Positions 24,220 to 31,810 of a DNA stretch of 37,178 bases are shown in pieces. Within the stretch, counting starts at the first letter, position 1. Every line of letters starts with the position of its first letter. The notes below the pieces were generated by a model. It was given only the letters and a program-made list of their open reading frames with translations, was not told where the DNA came from and did no database searches. The stretch is from contig JAEYAU010000121.1 of assembly GCA_023404705.1 (NCBI GenBank), positions 1 through 37,178 of the forward strand, read 5' to 3'. The translations under genes were made by a program, and so were the position numbers. The DNA comes from Pseudomonadota bacterium (GTDB lineage Bacteria > Pseudomonadota > Alphaproteobacteria > Rhizobiales > Xanthobacteraceae).

Positions 24220-24885
24220 TCAGCCGGGTGCCAGCTTCGTGATGCGGCCCTCATGCGTGATGAAGGCAAGCGGAGGCGTGCGGTCGTCGGCGAATGCGGC
24301 CGCCGTCAATGGCCCTCCGATGACGGCCGCGGTGTCGAGATTGAGCCGGTGGGGTGTCCGGAGCGGCAGTCCGCTGGTCTGCGGGGTATGGCCGTGGACG
24401 ATCAGCCGGCCGGGGTCCGGCTCCTCGGCCCCACCGCGCGTCCACAGCATGGTCTGGGGATCCTGCCGGTCGAGCGGCAGGCTGAAGTCGATGCCGGCGT
24501 GGACGAAGAAGCGCCGCCCGTCGTCGTGGAACAGCCGCAGCGCGCGGATCCACTCGATGTGGTCCGAGGGAATGTCGTGCACGGTTTGCGCGCCATAGCT
24601 GGCGAGCGCCGGACCGGCGCCATTCGCGAGCCATTGCAGCTCGGCGCGGCCGCCGCGGTCGAGGGCCTCGATCAGCATGTCCTCGTGGTTACCCTTGAGG
24701 CAGATCGCGTCGAAGTCCATGAGGCGCTGCACCACGGCCCGGGTGTCCGGGCCGCGGTCCACATAGTCGCCGAGCATCACGAAGCGAGCCCCGCGGCCCT
24801 GCGCGAACTCCGCGCAGCGCGCGATCAGCGCGTCGAGCTTGTCGATGCAGCCGTGCACGTCGCCGATCGCGAAGGTCAGTGCCAT
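24220..24885 (-). CDS. Serine/threonine protein phosphatase (PPP family)
   Basis: A 221-residue calcineurin-like metallophosphatase. Seen: GDVHG (8-12), GDYVDRG (39-45), GNHE (65-68), HAG (129-131) and HGHT (164-167), the complete PPP set of di-metal ligands. The size and motif spacing match bacterial PrpA/PphA-like phosphatases and relatives of symmetrical dinucleotidase ApaH; sequence alone does not separate protein phosphatase from ApaH activity. The start at 24885 has GGGGGA five bases upstream; the frame extends to 24999 without support. Single gene, divergent from the NTF2-like gene. Confidence 0.92.
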   Translation of the reverse strand: MALTFAIGDVHGCIDKLDALIARCAEFAQGRGARFVMLGDYVDRGPDTRAVVQRLMDFDAICLKGNHEDMLIEALDRGGRAELQWLANGAGPALASYGAQTVHDIPSDHIEWIRALRLFHDDGRRFFVHAGIDFSLPLDRQDPQTMLWTRGGAEEPDPGRLIVHGHTPQTSGLPLRTPHRLNLDTAAVIGGPLTAAAFADDRTPPLAFITHEGRITKLAPG

Positions 24886-25060
24886 GACGTTCCCCCGATG
24901 GAGGGCATCCTCCCCGCTCCCAATTGCGGTGGAAAGCCGAATCTGGGGCCGCCAACTGGCCGACCAAAATCTGGCAGCAGTCGCCGGCGAGGGCCGCAAA
25001 GGCGTCCCGCGGACAGTACGGCTGCGTTATCATGCCGGCTCTCGATCCAGGGAGCAGCCG

Positions 25061-25441
25061 ATGTCCAGCCCCGCCCTCCAGGTGAGTGCCAGCGATCTCG
25101 AGATCCTCGAGGAGCTCAACCGCGGCTATATCCGCTCCGTCGCGACCTCCGACACCGGCTGGTTCGACGAGCACCTGACGGAGGATTTTCTCAACACCAA
25201 TCCGGACGGGTCGCTGGTCGACCGCGCCGGCTTCCTCAAGCAGATCGCGCGGCCGATCCAGATCCAGAACCTGGACATCGAGGACGTACGCATCCGCATC
25301 CTGGACGGTTTCGCCATCATCCATGCGCGCACGACCTACACGAAGCCGGACGGCTCGCCGGGTGCCGGGCGCTACACGGACATCTGGGCGAAGCAGCGCG
25401 GCCGCTGGCTCTGCGTCGCGGCGCACGTCAATCGAGGGTGA
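25061..25441 (+). CDS. NTF2-fold/SnoaL-like (DUF4440-type) protein
   Basis: A 126-residue cone-shaped NTF2-fold protein. Seen: an N-terminal helix pair (DLEILEELNRGYIRSVATSD), WFDEHLTEDFLNTNPDGSLVDRAGFL (typical DUF4440 start, about 34-59), and the beta-strands DVRIRILDGFAIIHARTTYT and YTDIWAKQRGRWLCVAAHV. Such proteins are often small ligand-binding or accessory enzymes; no catalytic set can be assigned. The ATG has AGGGAG about 8 bases upstream. It is convergent with the nitroreductase gene, stops 3 bp apart. Confidence 0.82.
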   Translation: MSSPALQVSASDLEILEELNRGYIRSVATSDTGWFDEHLTEDFLNTNPDGSLVDRAGFLKQIARPIQIQNLDIEDVRIRILDGFAIIHARTTYTKPDGSPGAGRYTDIWAKQRGRWLCVAAHVNRG

Positions 25442-25444
25442 CCG

Positions 25445-26122
25445 TCAGGCCGTGAATCCGTCGAACCGGGCGAAGGCGTCGAGCGGCTCCCGCGGCGCGC
25501 GCCACTGGTTGATCGGCGCGTCCTCGTCCGCATAGCCGAGCGCCATGCCGCAGAAGAGCATGTACTCGGGCGGCAGGCTCAGGAACTGACCGAGCGTCTT
25601 GTGCCAATGGGTCCAGGCTTCCTGCCCGCAGGTGTGCAGGCCGTAGCCGCGGGCGAGGGCCATCACGGACTGGATATAGCCGCCGAGGTCGGACCATTGC
25701 GGCGGGCCCATCGTCCGGTCGATGGAGAAGAACAGGCCCACCGGCGCGCCGAAGAATTCGAAGTTGCGCGCGTATTGGCGGATGCGCCCGGGGCGATCCT
25801 CGCGGGGCACGCCGAGCGAGCGATAGAGCAGTTCGCCGACCTGGAAGCGGCGCGTGCGGTAGGGCTCCTTCAGGTCCTTCGGATAGATGTCGTACTCGGC
25901 GCCCTCGCCGCGCGGGAGCAGCTCGGGCCGGGCGCGGATCGAGGCCTTCAGAGCCTCGAGCCGCTCGCCCGCGACCGCATGCACAAGCCAGGGCTGGAGA
26001 TTGCCGCCGGAGGGTGCGCGCGTCGCGCGCTCGAGGATCTCGCGCACCGTGGCGAGCGGCACGGGGTCCGGGCGAAAGGCCCGGCACGAGTAGCGGCTCG
26101 CGATCGCGTCACGCACGTCCAT
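25445..26122 (-). CDS. Nitroreductase family FMN oxidoreductase
   Basis: A 225-residue flavin enzyme using NAD(P)H to reduce nitro-aromatics, quinones or similar. Seen: N-terminal SRYSCRAFRPDPVP (FMN phosphate contact, about 9-22), RAPSGGNLQPW (about 35-45) and a C-terminal half with LGGYIQSVMALARGYGLHTCGQEAW and the FCGMALGYAD strand. The sequence is closest in feel to the nitrobenzoate/nitrobenzene reductase branch. GGGAGG lies six bases before the ATG at 26122; the frame continues to 26245 but is unlikely to be translated. Single gene. It could take part in xenobiotic turnover with the haloalkane dehalogenase and pcaHG, but they are far apart and not linked. Confidence 0.92.
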   Translation of the reverse strand: MDVRDAIASRYSCRAFRPDPVPLATVREILERATRAPSGGNLQPWLVHAVAGERLEALKASIRARPELLPRGEGAEYDIYPKDLKEPYRTRRFQVGELLYRSLGVPREDRPGRIRQYARNFEFFGAPVGLFFSIDRTMGPPQWSDLGGYIQSVMALARGYGLHTCGQEAWTHWHKTLGQFLSLPPEYMLFCGMALGYADEDAPINQWRAPREPLDAFARFDGFTA

Positions 26123-26293
26123 CAGGGACCTCCCAGCGAGCCGCCATATAGAAGGACGCACGCGCGGTCGGAAAGAGCGAAAGCATTCGCTCGAAGCGCC
26201 GGGCACCTGCCGGCGCCAGCTGCGCTTCCGATTCAGATTCAACAAGGGGGGATTTTCGAGTCTTTTGAATCGCTTGCCCGCACATGCTCAAGC

Positions 26294-26319
26294 GCACTTG
26301 AAGTGCATCAGATCCTGAT
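26294..26319. promoter_or_regulatory. Two adjacent palindromes between nitroreductase and protease genes
   Basis: GCACTTGAAGTGC (26294-26306, 6-base arms) is followed immediately by ATCAGATCCTGAT (26307-26319, 5-base arms). They lie in the 239-bp divergent region, 43 bp before the protease ATG and about 170 bp from the nitroreductase ATG, in a locally AT-richer stretch. Their position fits operators for the protease promoter. No regulator gene is adjacent. Confidence 0.35.
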
Positions 26320-26361
26320 CAACGAGCCGATGCGGTTGACTTCCCCAGCGCGAGCGGGCTG

Positions 26362-27132
26362 ATGCGCCGCATGCTCCCTCGCCTCGCCGCCTGCCTCCTC
26401 GTCCTCCCTCTCCTCCTAGGTCCCGCCAGCGCCATGGTGGGCGGCGCGCCGGCTGCGCCCGAGGAGATTGCGCGCTCGATCATGCTGATCATCGGCTCGC
26501 GCGGCAACTCCTGCACGGGCGCCCTGGTCGCGCGCGACCTGGTGCTCACGGCCGCGCACTGCGTGCTGCCCGGGGCGGACTACAAGATCGTCGAGTTCGA
26601 TGCCGCGCGGCAGCCCAAGCTGCACGACGTGGCGAGCGTCACGCGCCACCCGCAGTTCGACCTCAACACCATGCTGGCGCACCGGGCGACCGCCGACGTG
26701 GCTCTGCTCAAGCTGGCCGCGCCGCTCGCCGGGCGCTTCGCGCCGGCGGCCCTCGGAACCCTCGCCAGCCGGGTAGCGGTCGGCGACAGCTTTACGGTCG
26801 TCGGCTATGGCGTCACGGTGCGCGGCGACGGCCGCAGCGGCGGCACGATCCGGACGGCGACGCTGGTCGCCACCGGCAAGCCGGGCAACCTGCAGCTCCG
26901 GCTCGTCGATGCGGCGACCCAGGGCGAGCGGCCCGGCCTCGGCGCCTGCACGGGCGACTCGGGCGCGCCGGTGTTCGACGGCGGCCGCAGCATCATCGGC
27001 GTGGTGAGCTGGTCCACCGGACCGAATGCGAGCGCGGGCTGCGGCGGGCTCACGGGCGTCACGCCGCTCTCGCTCTACCGCGCCTGGCTCGTCGAGACGG
27101 CCCGCAAGCTCGGCAGCCCTGTTGCGCCCTGA
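26362..27132 (+). CDS. Secreted trypsin-like serine protease (S1 family)
   Basis: A 256-residue exported protease. Seen: signal peptide (1-24, ending PASA), then MVGG in the place of the IVGG activation end, His66 in TAAHC, Asp111 in ADVALLKL and Ser199 in GDSGAPV, the full catalytic triad with the chymotrypsin order. The pair CTGA/HC (Cys51, Cys67) fits the His-loop disulfide. The propeptide would be absent or a single residue, so signal peptidase could itself create the active N-terminus after removal of Met. The ribosome-binding site is weak. Role unknown; target could be outside proteins. Confidence 0.92.
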   Translation: MRRMLPRLAACLLVLPLLLGPASAMVGGAPAAPEEIARSIMLIIGSRGNSCTGALVARDLVLTAAHCVLPGADYKIVEFDAARQPKLHDVASVTRHPQFDLNTMLAHRATADVALLKLAAPLAGRFAPAALGTLASRVAVGDSFTVVGYGVTVRGDGRSGGTIRTATLVATGKPGNLQLRLVDAATQGERPGLGACTGDSGAPVFDGGRSIIGVVSWSTGPNASAGCGGLTGVTPLSLYRAWLVETARKLGSPVAP

Positions 27133-27141
27133 ACGCGGGGC

Positions 27142-27162
27142 GCCCGGGTTGCTGACCCGGGC
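27142..27162. terminator. Hairpin between the protease and ndh genes
   Basis: GCCCGGGT-TGCTG-ACCCGGGC forms a perfect 8-bp stem with a 5-base loop, 10 bp after the protease stop and 22 bp before the ndh start. There is no T-run after it, so it is either a weak terminator or a fragment of a dispersed intergenic repeat. Confidence 0.4.
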
Positions 27163-27183
27163 TCGGAGTGACAGGCTGACCGC

Positions 27184-28506
27184 ATGGTCCAGGTGCCAAT
27201 CCCGACGCGGCCCCGGGTGGTCATTGTCGGCGCCGGCTTCGGCGGACTCGCGGCCGTATCCGGCCTTTCCCGCGCGCCGGTCGATATCACGGTGATCGAC
27301 CGCGAGAACCATCACTGCTTCCAGCCCCTGCTCTATCAGGTCGCCACGGCGGCGCTCTCGGCGCCCGACATCGCCTGGCCGGTCCGCGCGATCCTGCGCC
27401 GGCGCAAGAATGCGCGGGTCCTGATGGCCACGGTGACGGGCATCGACCCGGTGCGGCGCTACGTGCAGACGGCCTCCATCGAGATGCCCTACGACATGCT
27501 CGTGCTCGCGACCGGCGCGACGCACTCCTATTTCGGTCATCCCGAATGGGAGGCCTATGCGCCCGGCCTCAAGCGGATCGAGGACGCGACCGCGATCCGC
27601 ACGCGCATCCTCCAGGCCTTCGAGCGCGCAGAGATCGTCGAGGACGACGCCGAGCGATGCCGCCTGCTCACCTTCGTCATCGTCGGCGGCGGGCCAACCG
27701 GGGTCGAGATGGCGGGCGCGATCGCCGAGGTGGCGCGGCAGACGCTGCGCATGGACTTCCGCGCGATCGATCCCGCGCAGGCGCGCATCATCCTGGTGGA
27801 GGCCGGGCCGCGCATCCTGCCGACCTTTCCGGAGACGCTGGCCGCCTATGCGCACCGGGCGCTCACCCGTATGGGCGTCGAGGTGCGCGTGGCCACCATG
27901 GTGACGCGCTGCGATGCGGACGGCGTCATGCTGGGCGAGACGCGGCTTGCGGCCGGCACCGTCATCTGGGGAGCCGGCGTGGTCGCCTCACCGGCCGCCG
28001 AATGGCTCGATGCACGGCACGACCGGGCGAAGCGCATCGTCGTGGAGCCGGACCTGACGGTGCCGGGCCATCCCGAGATCTTCGCCATCGGCGACACGGC
28101 GGCCGTCAAGGATCCGCAGGGTGCGCCTGTGCCGGGCATCGCGCCAGCCGCGAAACAGATGGGCCAATACGTCGCCCAGGTGATCGCCGCACGGGTGAGC
28201 GGCCGCCCTGCTCCGCCGCCCTTCCGCTACCGCCATCTCGGCGATCTCGCCACCATCGGGCGCAAGGCCGCGATCGTGCGCCTCGGGCCGCTGCGGCTGA
28301 CCGGCTTCATCGGCTGGGTGTTCTGGGGCGTCGCCCACATCTATTTCCTGATCGGGCTGCGCAATCGCCTGATGGTCGCGCTCACCTGGCTGTGGAGCTA
28401 CCTCACCTTCAAGCGCGGAGCGCGCCTGATCTTCGATCCCGCGGGAAAAATTGTCGCGCGCACGATAGCGCGGCAGGAGCGCGAACCCGAGCGGTTGCCC
28501 GGCTGA
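27184..28506 (+). CDS. ndh: Type II NADH:quinone oxidoreductase (NDH-2)
   Basis: A 440-residue FAD enzyme that passes electrons from NADH to quinone without pumping protons. Seen: FAD Rossmann motif GAGFGG (16-21), the family segment NHHCFQPLLYQVATAALS (41-58), second dinucleotide motif VGGGPTGVEMAG (166-177), second FAD contact FAIGDTA (about 300), and AAKQMGQYVA near the quinone site. The C-terminus holds a hydrophobic/amphipathic segment (FIGWVFWGVAHIYFLIGL...) that anchors NDH-2 to the inner membrane. No clear Shine-Dalgarno is seen. Convergent with the DHA2 transporter, stops 3 bp apart. Confidence 0.92.
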   Translation: MVQVPIPTRPRVVIVGAGFGGLAAVSGLSRAPVDITVIDRENHHCFQPLLYQVATAALSAPDIAWPVRAILRRRKNARVLMATVTGIDPVRRYVQTASIEMPYDMLVLATGATHSYFGHPEWEAYAPGLKRIEDATAIRTRILQAFERAEIVEDDAERCRLLTFVIVGGGPTGVEMAGAIAEVARQTLRMDFRAIDPAQARIILVEAGPRILPTFPETLAAYAHRALTRMGVEVRVATMVTRCDADGVMLGETRLAAGTVIWGAGVVASPAAEWLDARHDRAKRIVVEPDLTVPGHPEIFAIGDTAAVKDPQGAPVPGIAPAAKQMGQYVAQVIAARVSGRPAPPPFRYRHLGDLATIGRKAAIVRLGPLRLTGFIGWVFWGVAHIYFLIGLRNRLMVALTWLWSYLTFKRGARLIFDPAGKIVARTIARQEREPERLPG

Positions 28507-28509
28507 CGC

Positions 28510-29997
28510 CTATTCGGCGGCGAGCGGCGGCGCCTCGACGCGCGGCGTGGCGCTGCGCAGCGGGCGCTCTTCCATGATGATGAGCAGGATGAACGAGATC
28601 GTCAGGCAGACCACCGCCATGGCAAAGATCCAGCCGAAGACCGGCGCAAGGTCGGTGCCGGTGCGGCTCGCCGTCGCGAGCAGCGCCTCGAGCGTGAGAC
28701 CGCCCGGCCCCTTGGCGACGCCGCCGAGGAGGATCGCGCCGTAGACCGCGACCAGCAGCGCGCTGGCGAGGGAGCGGACGAAATTGTTCACGGCGGTCGC
28801 GGTGCCGAGCTCGTGCAGCGCCACGGCGTTCTGCACCGAGATGGTCGTGATCGGCAGCACGGTGCCGAGGCCGGTGCCCGCGATGGCGAGAAGCGTTGCG
28901 ACCGCCGTGACCGATAGTGCGCCCGGCGCGATCGCGACTGGCAGCAGCGCCAGCACCGCGAACGGCATGCCGACGAGACCGATGCGCTTGTAGCGCAGCA
29001 CGCGCGCCATCAGCTGGCCGGAGAGCGTGGAGCCGACCACAACGCCGCCCATGAAGGGGATCAGAGTGAGGCCCGAGGCGGCGGCCGACAGCCCGAGCAC
29101 GACCTCGAAATAGACCGGCGCATAGATCGAAAGCGCGATCATAGTGCCGAACGCGAAGGCGGCCGTGCTGGTCGCGACCGCAATCACGGGATTGCGCAGA
29201 ATAGTCAGGGGCACGAAAGGCTCGGGCGCGCGCATGAGGCGCCAGCCGAACAGCAGCCAGAGCAGCACGGAGCCGGCGAGCAGCCCGAGCAGCTGCGGCG
29301 AGGTCCAGGCATAGCGCGTGCCGCCCCAGTTGAGCGCGAGCAGCAGCGTCACCGCGGCCGAAATCATCAGGAGCGCGCCGATGACGTCGAGCTTGTGCGG
29401 CCGCTCATGCCGAGGCAGGGCGCGCAAGGCGCGCAGGCTCATCAGGATCGCGAGCAGGCCGAGCGGAAGGTTGATCCAGAAGATCATGGTCCAGTGCAGG
29501 TGCTCGGCGAAGATGCCGCCGAGCACTGGCCCGGCGATCGACGAGCTCGCGAACACGCTCGCGATATAGCCCTGGTAGCGGCCGCGCTCGCGCGGCGAGA
29601 CCGCATCCCCGATGATGGTCTGGGCGAGCGAAATGAGGCCGCCGCCGCCCAGGCCCTGCAAAGCGCGGCCGAAGATCAGCGCCGGCATGGTCGGCGCGAG
29701 CGCGCAGGCGATCGAGCCGGCGACGAAGATGCCGATACCGATCATGAGCATCGGCCGGCGGCCATGGATATCGGAGAGCTTGCCGTAGAGCGGCACGGCG
29801 ACCGTGGAGGTCAGAAGATAGGCCGTGACGATCCAGGAGAGGTTCTCGACGTCCCCGAAGGACCGGCCGATGGTCGCAAGCGCCGTCGCGATGATGGTCT
29901 GGTCGAGCGCCGAGAGGAACATCGCCAGCATGACGCCGAAGACGATGCTGCGCACAGCCGCATGATCGAGCGGCGGAGCCGGCTCTCGGACATTCAC
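28510..29997 (-). CDS. MFS drug efflux transporter, DHA2 (EmrB/QacA) family
   Basis: A 495-residue inner-membrane proton antiporter with 14 predicted helices. Seen: LDQTIIATALATI in helix 1 (motif D1), GKLSDIHGRRPML (motif A), RALQGLGGGGL in helix 4 and SSSIAGPVLGGIFAEH (motif C) in helix 5. It is not close to the other DHA2 pump in this window (15792-17234); the helix-1 motif is the more canonical here. I choose the GTG at 29997 because AGGAG lies about 11 bases upstream; the frame runs on to 30111 but the extension is Pro/Arg-rich and unlike the family. No partner membrane-fusion gene is adjacent. Substrate unknown. Confidence 0.93.
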   Translation of the reverse strand: MNVREPAPPLDHAAVRSIVFGVMLAMFLSALDQTIIATALATIGRSFGDVENLSWIVTAYLLTSTVAVPLYGKLSDIHGRRPMLMIGIGIFVAGSIACALAPTMPALIFGRALQGLGGGGLISLAQTIIGDAVSPRERGRYQGYIASVFASSSIAGPVLGGIFAEHLHWTMIFWINLPLGLLAILMSLRALRALPRHERPHKLDVIGALLMISAAVTLLLALNWGGTRYAWTSPQLLGLLAGSVLLWLLFGWRLMRAPEPFVPLTILRNPVIAVATSTAAFAFGTMIALSIYAPVYFEVVLGLSAAASGLTLIPFMGGVVVGSTLSGQLMARVLRYKRIGLVGMPFAVLALLPVAIAPGALSVTAVATLLAIAGTGLGTVLPITTISVQNAVALHELGTATAVNNFVRSLASALLVAVYGAILLGGVAKGPGGLTLEALLATASRTGTDLAPVFGWIFAMAVVCLTISFILLIIMEERPLRSATPRVEAPPLAAE

Positions 29998-30168
29998 GGG
30001 ATGGGACTCTCCTGCGGCCCCCCGCGCGGACGGCCGCGGGATCGGATGGCGATGTGGCAAAGATGCGGGAGTGGCGGGTGAAGACAAGTCACCGCGCCGC
30101 AACGCAGGCATGCCGCGGGCGAGCGAAAGCCCGCGCGCATCCGCGTAATCACATAGATGTGTGGGTGG

Positions 30169-30333
30169 TTAGAAGTAGTAGGCGTACGCGAGCGCGAAGA
30201 GGACCACGACACCAACAATGCCGCCGGTGAGGACGTAGCGCACATTGTGCCCGGTCACGCCCTGGCGGGCCTTGTTCTCGGAGATGACGGTTTCGCCGGC
30301 AGGCGTCCCGTTGGTGCTGCGACGTGCGTCCAT
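30169..30333 (-). CDS. Small single-span membrane protein, 54 residues
   Basis: A 54-residue protein starting MDARRSTNGTPAGE, with a polar, charged N-terminal half and one C-terminal transmembrane helix (about 34-52, LTGGIVGVVVLFALAYAYY). The ATG at 30333 has GGGGAG five bases upstream, which is what marks it as a real gene; the frame continues to 30531 but is Pro-rich and unlikely to be translated. Small tail-anchored proteins like this are common in Hyphomicrobiales and mostly uncharacterised. It has a long 5' space containing a strong hairpin (30372-30403). Function unknown. Confidence 0.75.
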   Translation of the reverse strand: MDARRSTNGTPAGETVISENKARQGVTGHNVRYVLTGGIVGVVVLFALAYAYYF

Positions 30334-30371
30334 GTTCGCTCCCCAAATTTCTTGCTCTTGAACAGACGGCG

Positions 30372-30403
30372 CCCCGGCCGGACTCGCGCATGTCCGACCG
30401 GGG
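30372..30403 (-). other. Strong hairpin in the leader of the 54-residue membrane protein gene
   Basis: On the minus strand the arms CCCCGGUCGGAC and GUCCGGCCGGGG pair over 12 bases with one G-U wobble and an 8-base loop. It lies 38 bp upstream of the small gene's ATG and about 130 bp downstream of the ycgN stop. No T-run follows it. It may be a terminator for ycgN, an RNA-stabilising element or a regulatory leader. Confidence 0.5.
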
Positions 30404-30531
30404 CTATCGCCGGGCGGACAGGGGGGTACGGGGGTCGAGGGGAACCCGCCCGGCTCGACTAGACAACGTGGGAACGGCTCGTTGGTTGCGACAGGGTGGC
30501 CGATTGTCGCGGGATATTTTTTTGATGGCAC

Positions 30532-31053
30532 TCAGCGACGACCGCGCGCCGCCGCCCGCGCAATTTTCTGCTCCGGCGGAGCACTGCGTTTGGCGACCTT
30601 CGGCCACTTCAGCGGCCAGGTGACGACGTGGTCCTGAAGTTCGTCCTCCGGAACCGCGTCCTCGCTCGCGCTGAGGCGATTGCGCACCGAGATGCCGGCC
30701 GCATGCACGGTTTCGGGATCGCCGGAGACCAGCGGATGCCACCAGTAGAGATCGCGGCCTTCCGCGAGCAGCCGGTAGGCACAGCTCGGCGGCAGCCAGT
30801 TGATCTCGCCGACATTCTCGGGGCGCAGCCGCACGCAATCGTCGACGGCGGCAGTGCGACCCGCGTAGTCGTGACAACGGCATGTGGTGCCGTCGAGCAG
30901 GCGGCAGCCGACATCCGTGAAATAGATCTCGCCCGAGTCCTCGTCCTCGAGCTTGACGAGGCAGCACTTACCGCAACCGTCGCAGAGTGACTCCCACTCG
31001 GCGTCGGTCATCTCGGCGAGCGTCTTGCGCCGCCAAAAGGGAATCTCGTCCAT
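30532..31053 (-). CDS. YcgN-family cysteine cluster protein (UPF0260)
   Basis: A 173-residue cytoplasmic protein with the YkgJ/YcgN-type cysteine cluster: CDGCGKCC (Cys24, 27, 30, 31) and further Cys50, 58, 60, 73 and 91, likely to bind Fe-S or zinc. The opening FWRRKTLAEMTDAEWESLCDGC and the later WLPPSCAYRLLAEG and LYWWHPLVSGD are typical of the family. The start at 31053 has GGAG seven bases upstream; the open frame extends to 31311 into the divergent gene and is not credible there. Biochemical role not established. Confidence 0.93.
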   Translation of the reverse strand: MDEIPFWRRKTLAEMTDAEWESLCDGCGKCCLVKLEDEDSGEIYFTDVGCRLLDGTTCRCHDYAGRTAAVDDCVRLRPENVGEINWLPPSCAYRLLAEGRDLYWWHPLVSGDPETVHAAGISVRNRLSASEDAVPEDELQDHVVTWPLKWPKVAKRSAPPEQKIARAAARGRR

Positions 31054-31168
31054 CTCGGTCTCCAGGACGGCTTCTAGCCCGCGCGGGACGGTGACGCGAG
31101 GACGAATTCCGATGCCGCGAACTCTTCGGCGGCTGGCGGGTTCTTCGAGGACACCGGAGGAACTACCC

Positions 31169-31531
31169 ATGGCCAATTCGAACCAGGACCTGATGCGACG
31201 CGGCGGCCAAGCTATCGACGAGATGGCGCAGCAGAGCGGCCGCGGCACCTCGGATGCCGCACGCGGCTTTGCGGGCTCGGCGTCGGATGCGTACGAGCGC
31301 GCGGCCGACATGGCGGGCCAGACCTATCGCGACGCCCGCAACATGGCGGGCGACGCCTATCAGGGTGCGGCCGGAATGATGCAGGACGTGCACCGCCGCG
31401 CCGTGTCGTTCGACGAGGCGCTGGGCGACCAGCTGAGCCGGAATCCGGTCACCGCCCTCACCCTCGCGGTCGGCATCGGTTTCGTGCTCGGCGCCTGGTA
31501 CGCCTCGAACACGCGCTGGTCGAGCCGCTAA
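31169..31531 (+). CDS. ElaB/YqjD-like (DUF883-type) membrane-anchored protein
   Basis: A 120-residue protein: long amphipathic helices rich in Ala, Asp, Arg and Tyr with an approximate 11-residue periodicity (YERAADMAGQTYRDARNMAGDAYQGAAGMM), then a single C-terminal membrane segment (about 93-111, TALTLAVGIGFVLGAWYAS) preceded by RNPV. ElaB/YqjD proteins are inner-membrane tail-anchored and bind stationary-phase ribosomes. GGAGG lies eight bases before the ATG at 31169. Divergent from ycgN. Association with stress is by family only; I see no EcfG-type promoter in front of it. Confidence 0.8.
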   Translation: MANSNQDLMRRGGQAIDEMAQQSGRGTSDAARGFAGSASDAYERAADMAGQTYRDARNMAGDAYQGAAGMMQDVHRRAVSFDEALGDQLSRNPVTALTLAVGIGFVLGAWYASNTRWSSR

Positions 31532-31549
31532 GACGGCCGCGTCTGTCAG

Positions 31550-31572
31550 GGCGCGGCCGGTGGGGCCGCGCC
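31550..31572 (+). terminator. Hairpin after the ElaB-like gene
   Basis: GGCGCGGCC-GGTGG-GGCCGCGCC is a perfect 9-bp stem with a 5-base loop starting 19 bp after the stop codon. Only a short T-run (TTT) follows several bases later, so termination efficiency is uncertain. Confidence 0.5.
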
Positions 31573-31611
31573 TGGCCGGTTTCCCGCGTCAGGGTTAACC
31601 ACCGTTCGGAA

Positions 31612-31629
31612 CCGGATCGCTCGATCCGG
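31612..31629. promoter_or_regulatory. Perfect palindrome upstream of the penicillin-binding protein gene
   Basis: CCGGATCG-CT-CGATCCGG has 8-base arms and lies about 180 bp before the start of the PBP gene, in the 279-bp space after the ElaB-like gene. It could be an operator or part of a leader hairpin. Otherwise that space holds only the terminator-like stem at 31550-31572 and no gene. Confidence 0.3.
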
Positions 31630-31810
31630 CGAATATCGTTGCATTTCTCGACGCTTCGCCCCGGCGCCGCCATTTTTCGGCCGCTCCTAAGGGCCGACAA
31701 CCATTGGCCGCGGACGCCGGAGGGAGTAGAGAGATTCTCCGGCTGGCGCGATCCAGGGGGACCGCCGGCCGTATCTTCCGTTGCGGTCACCGTGCGACCA
31801 GGAGACCTCC

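Noticed and set aside
30114..30135. Stem CGCGGGC/GCCCGCG after the 54-residue gene
   Set aside because: Seven pairs without a T-run on either strand; in DNA this GC-rich such stems are expected by chance.
31607..31640. GGAAC before the penicillin-binding protein gene as an EcfG promoter
   Set aside because: No GTT at the required spacing follows.
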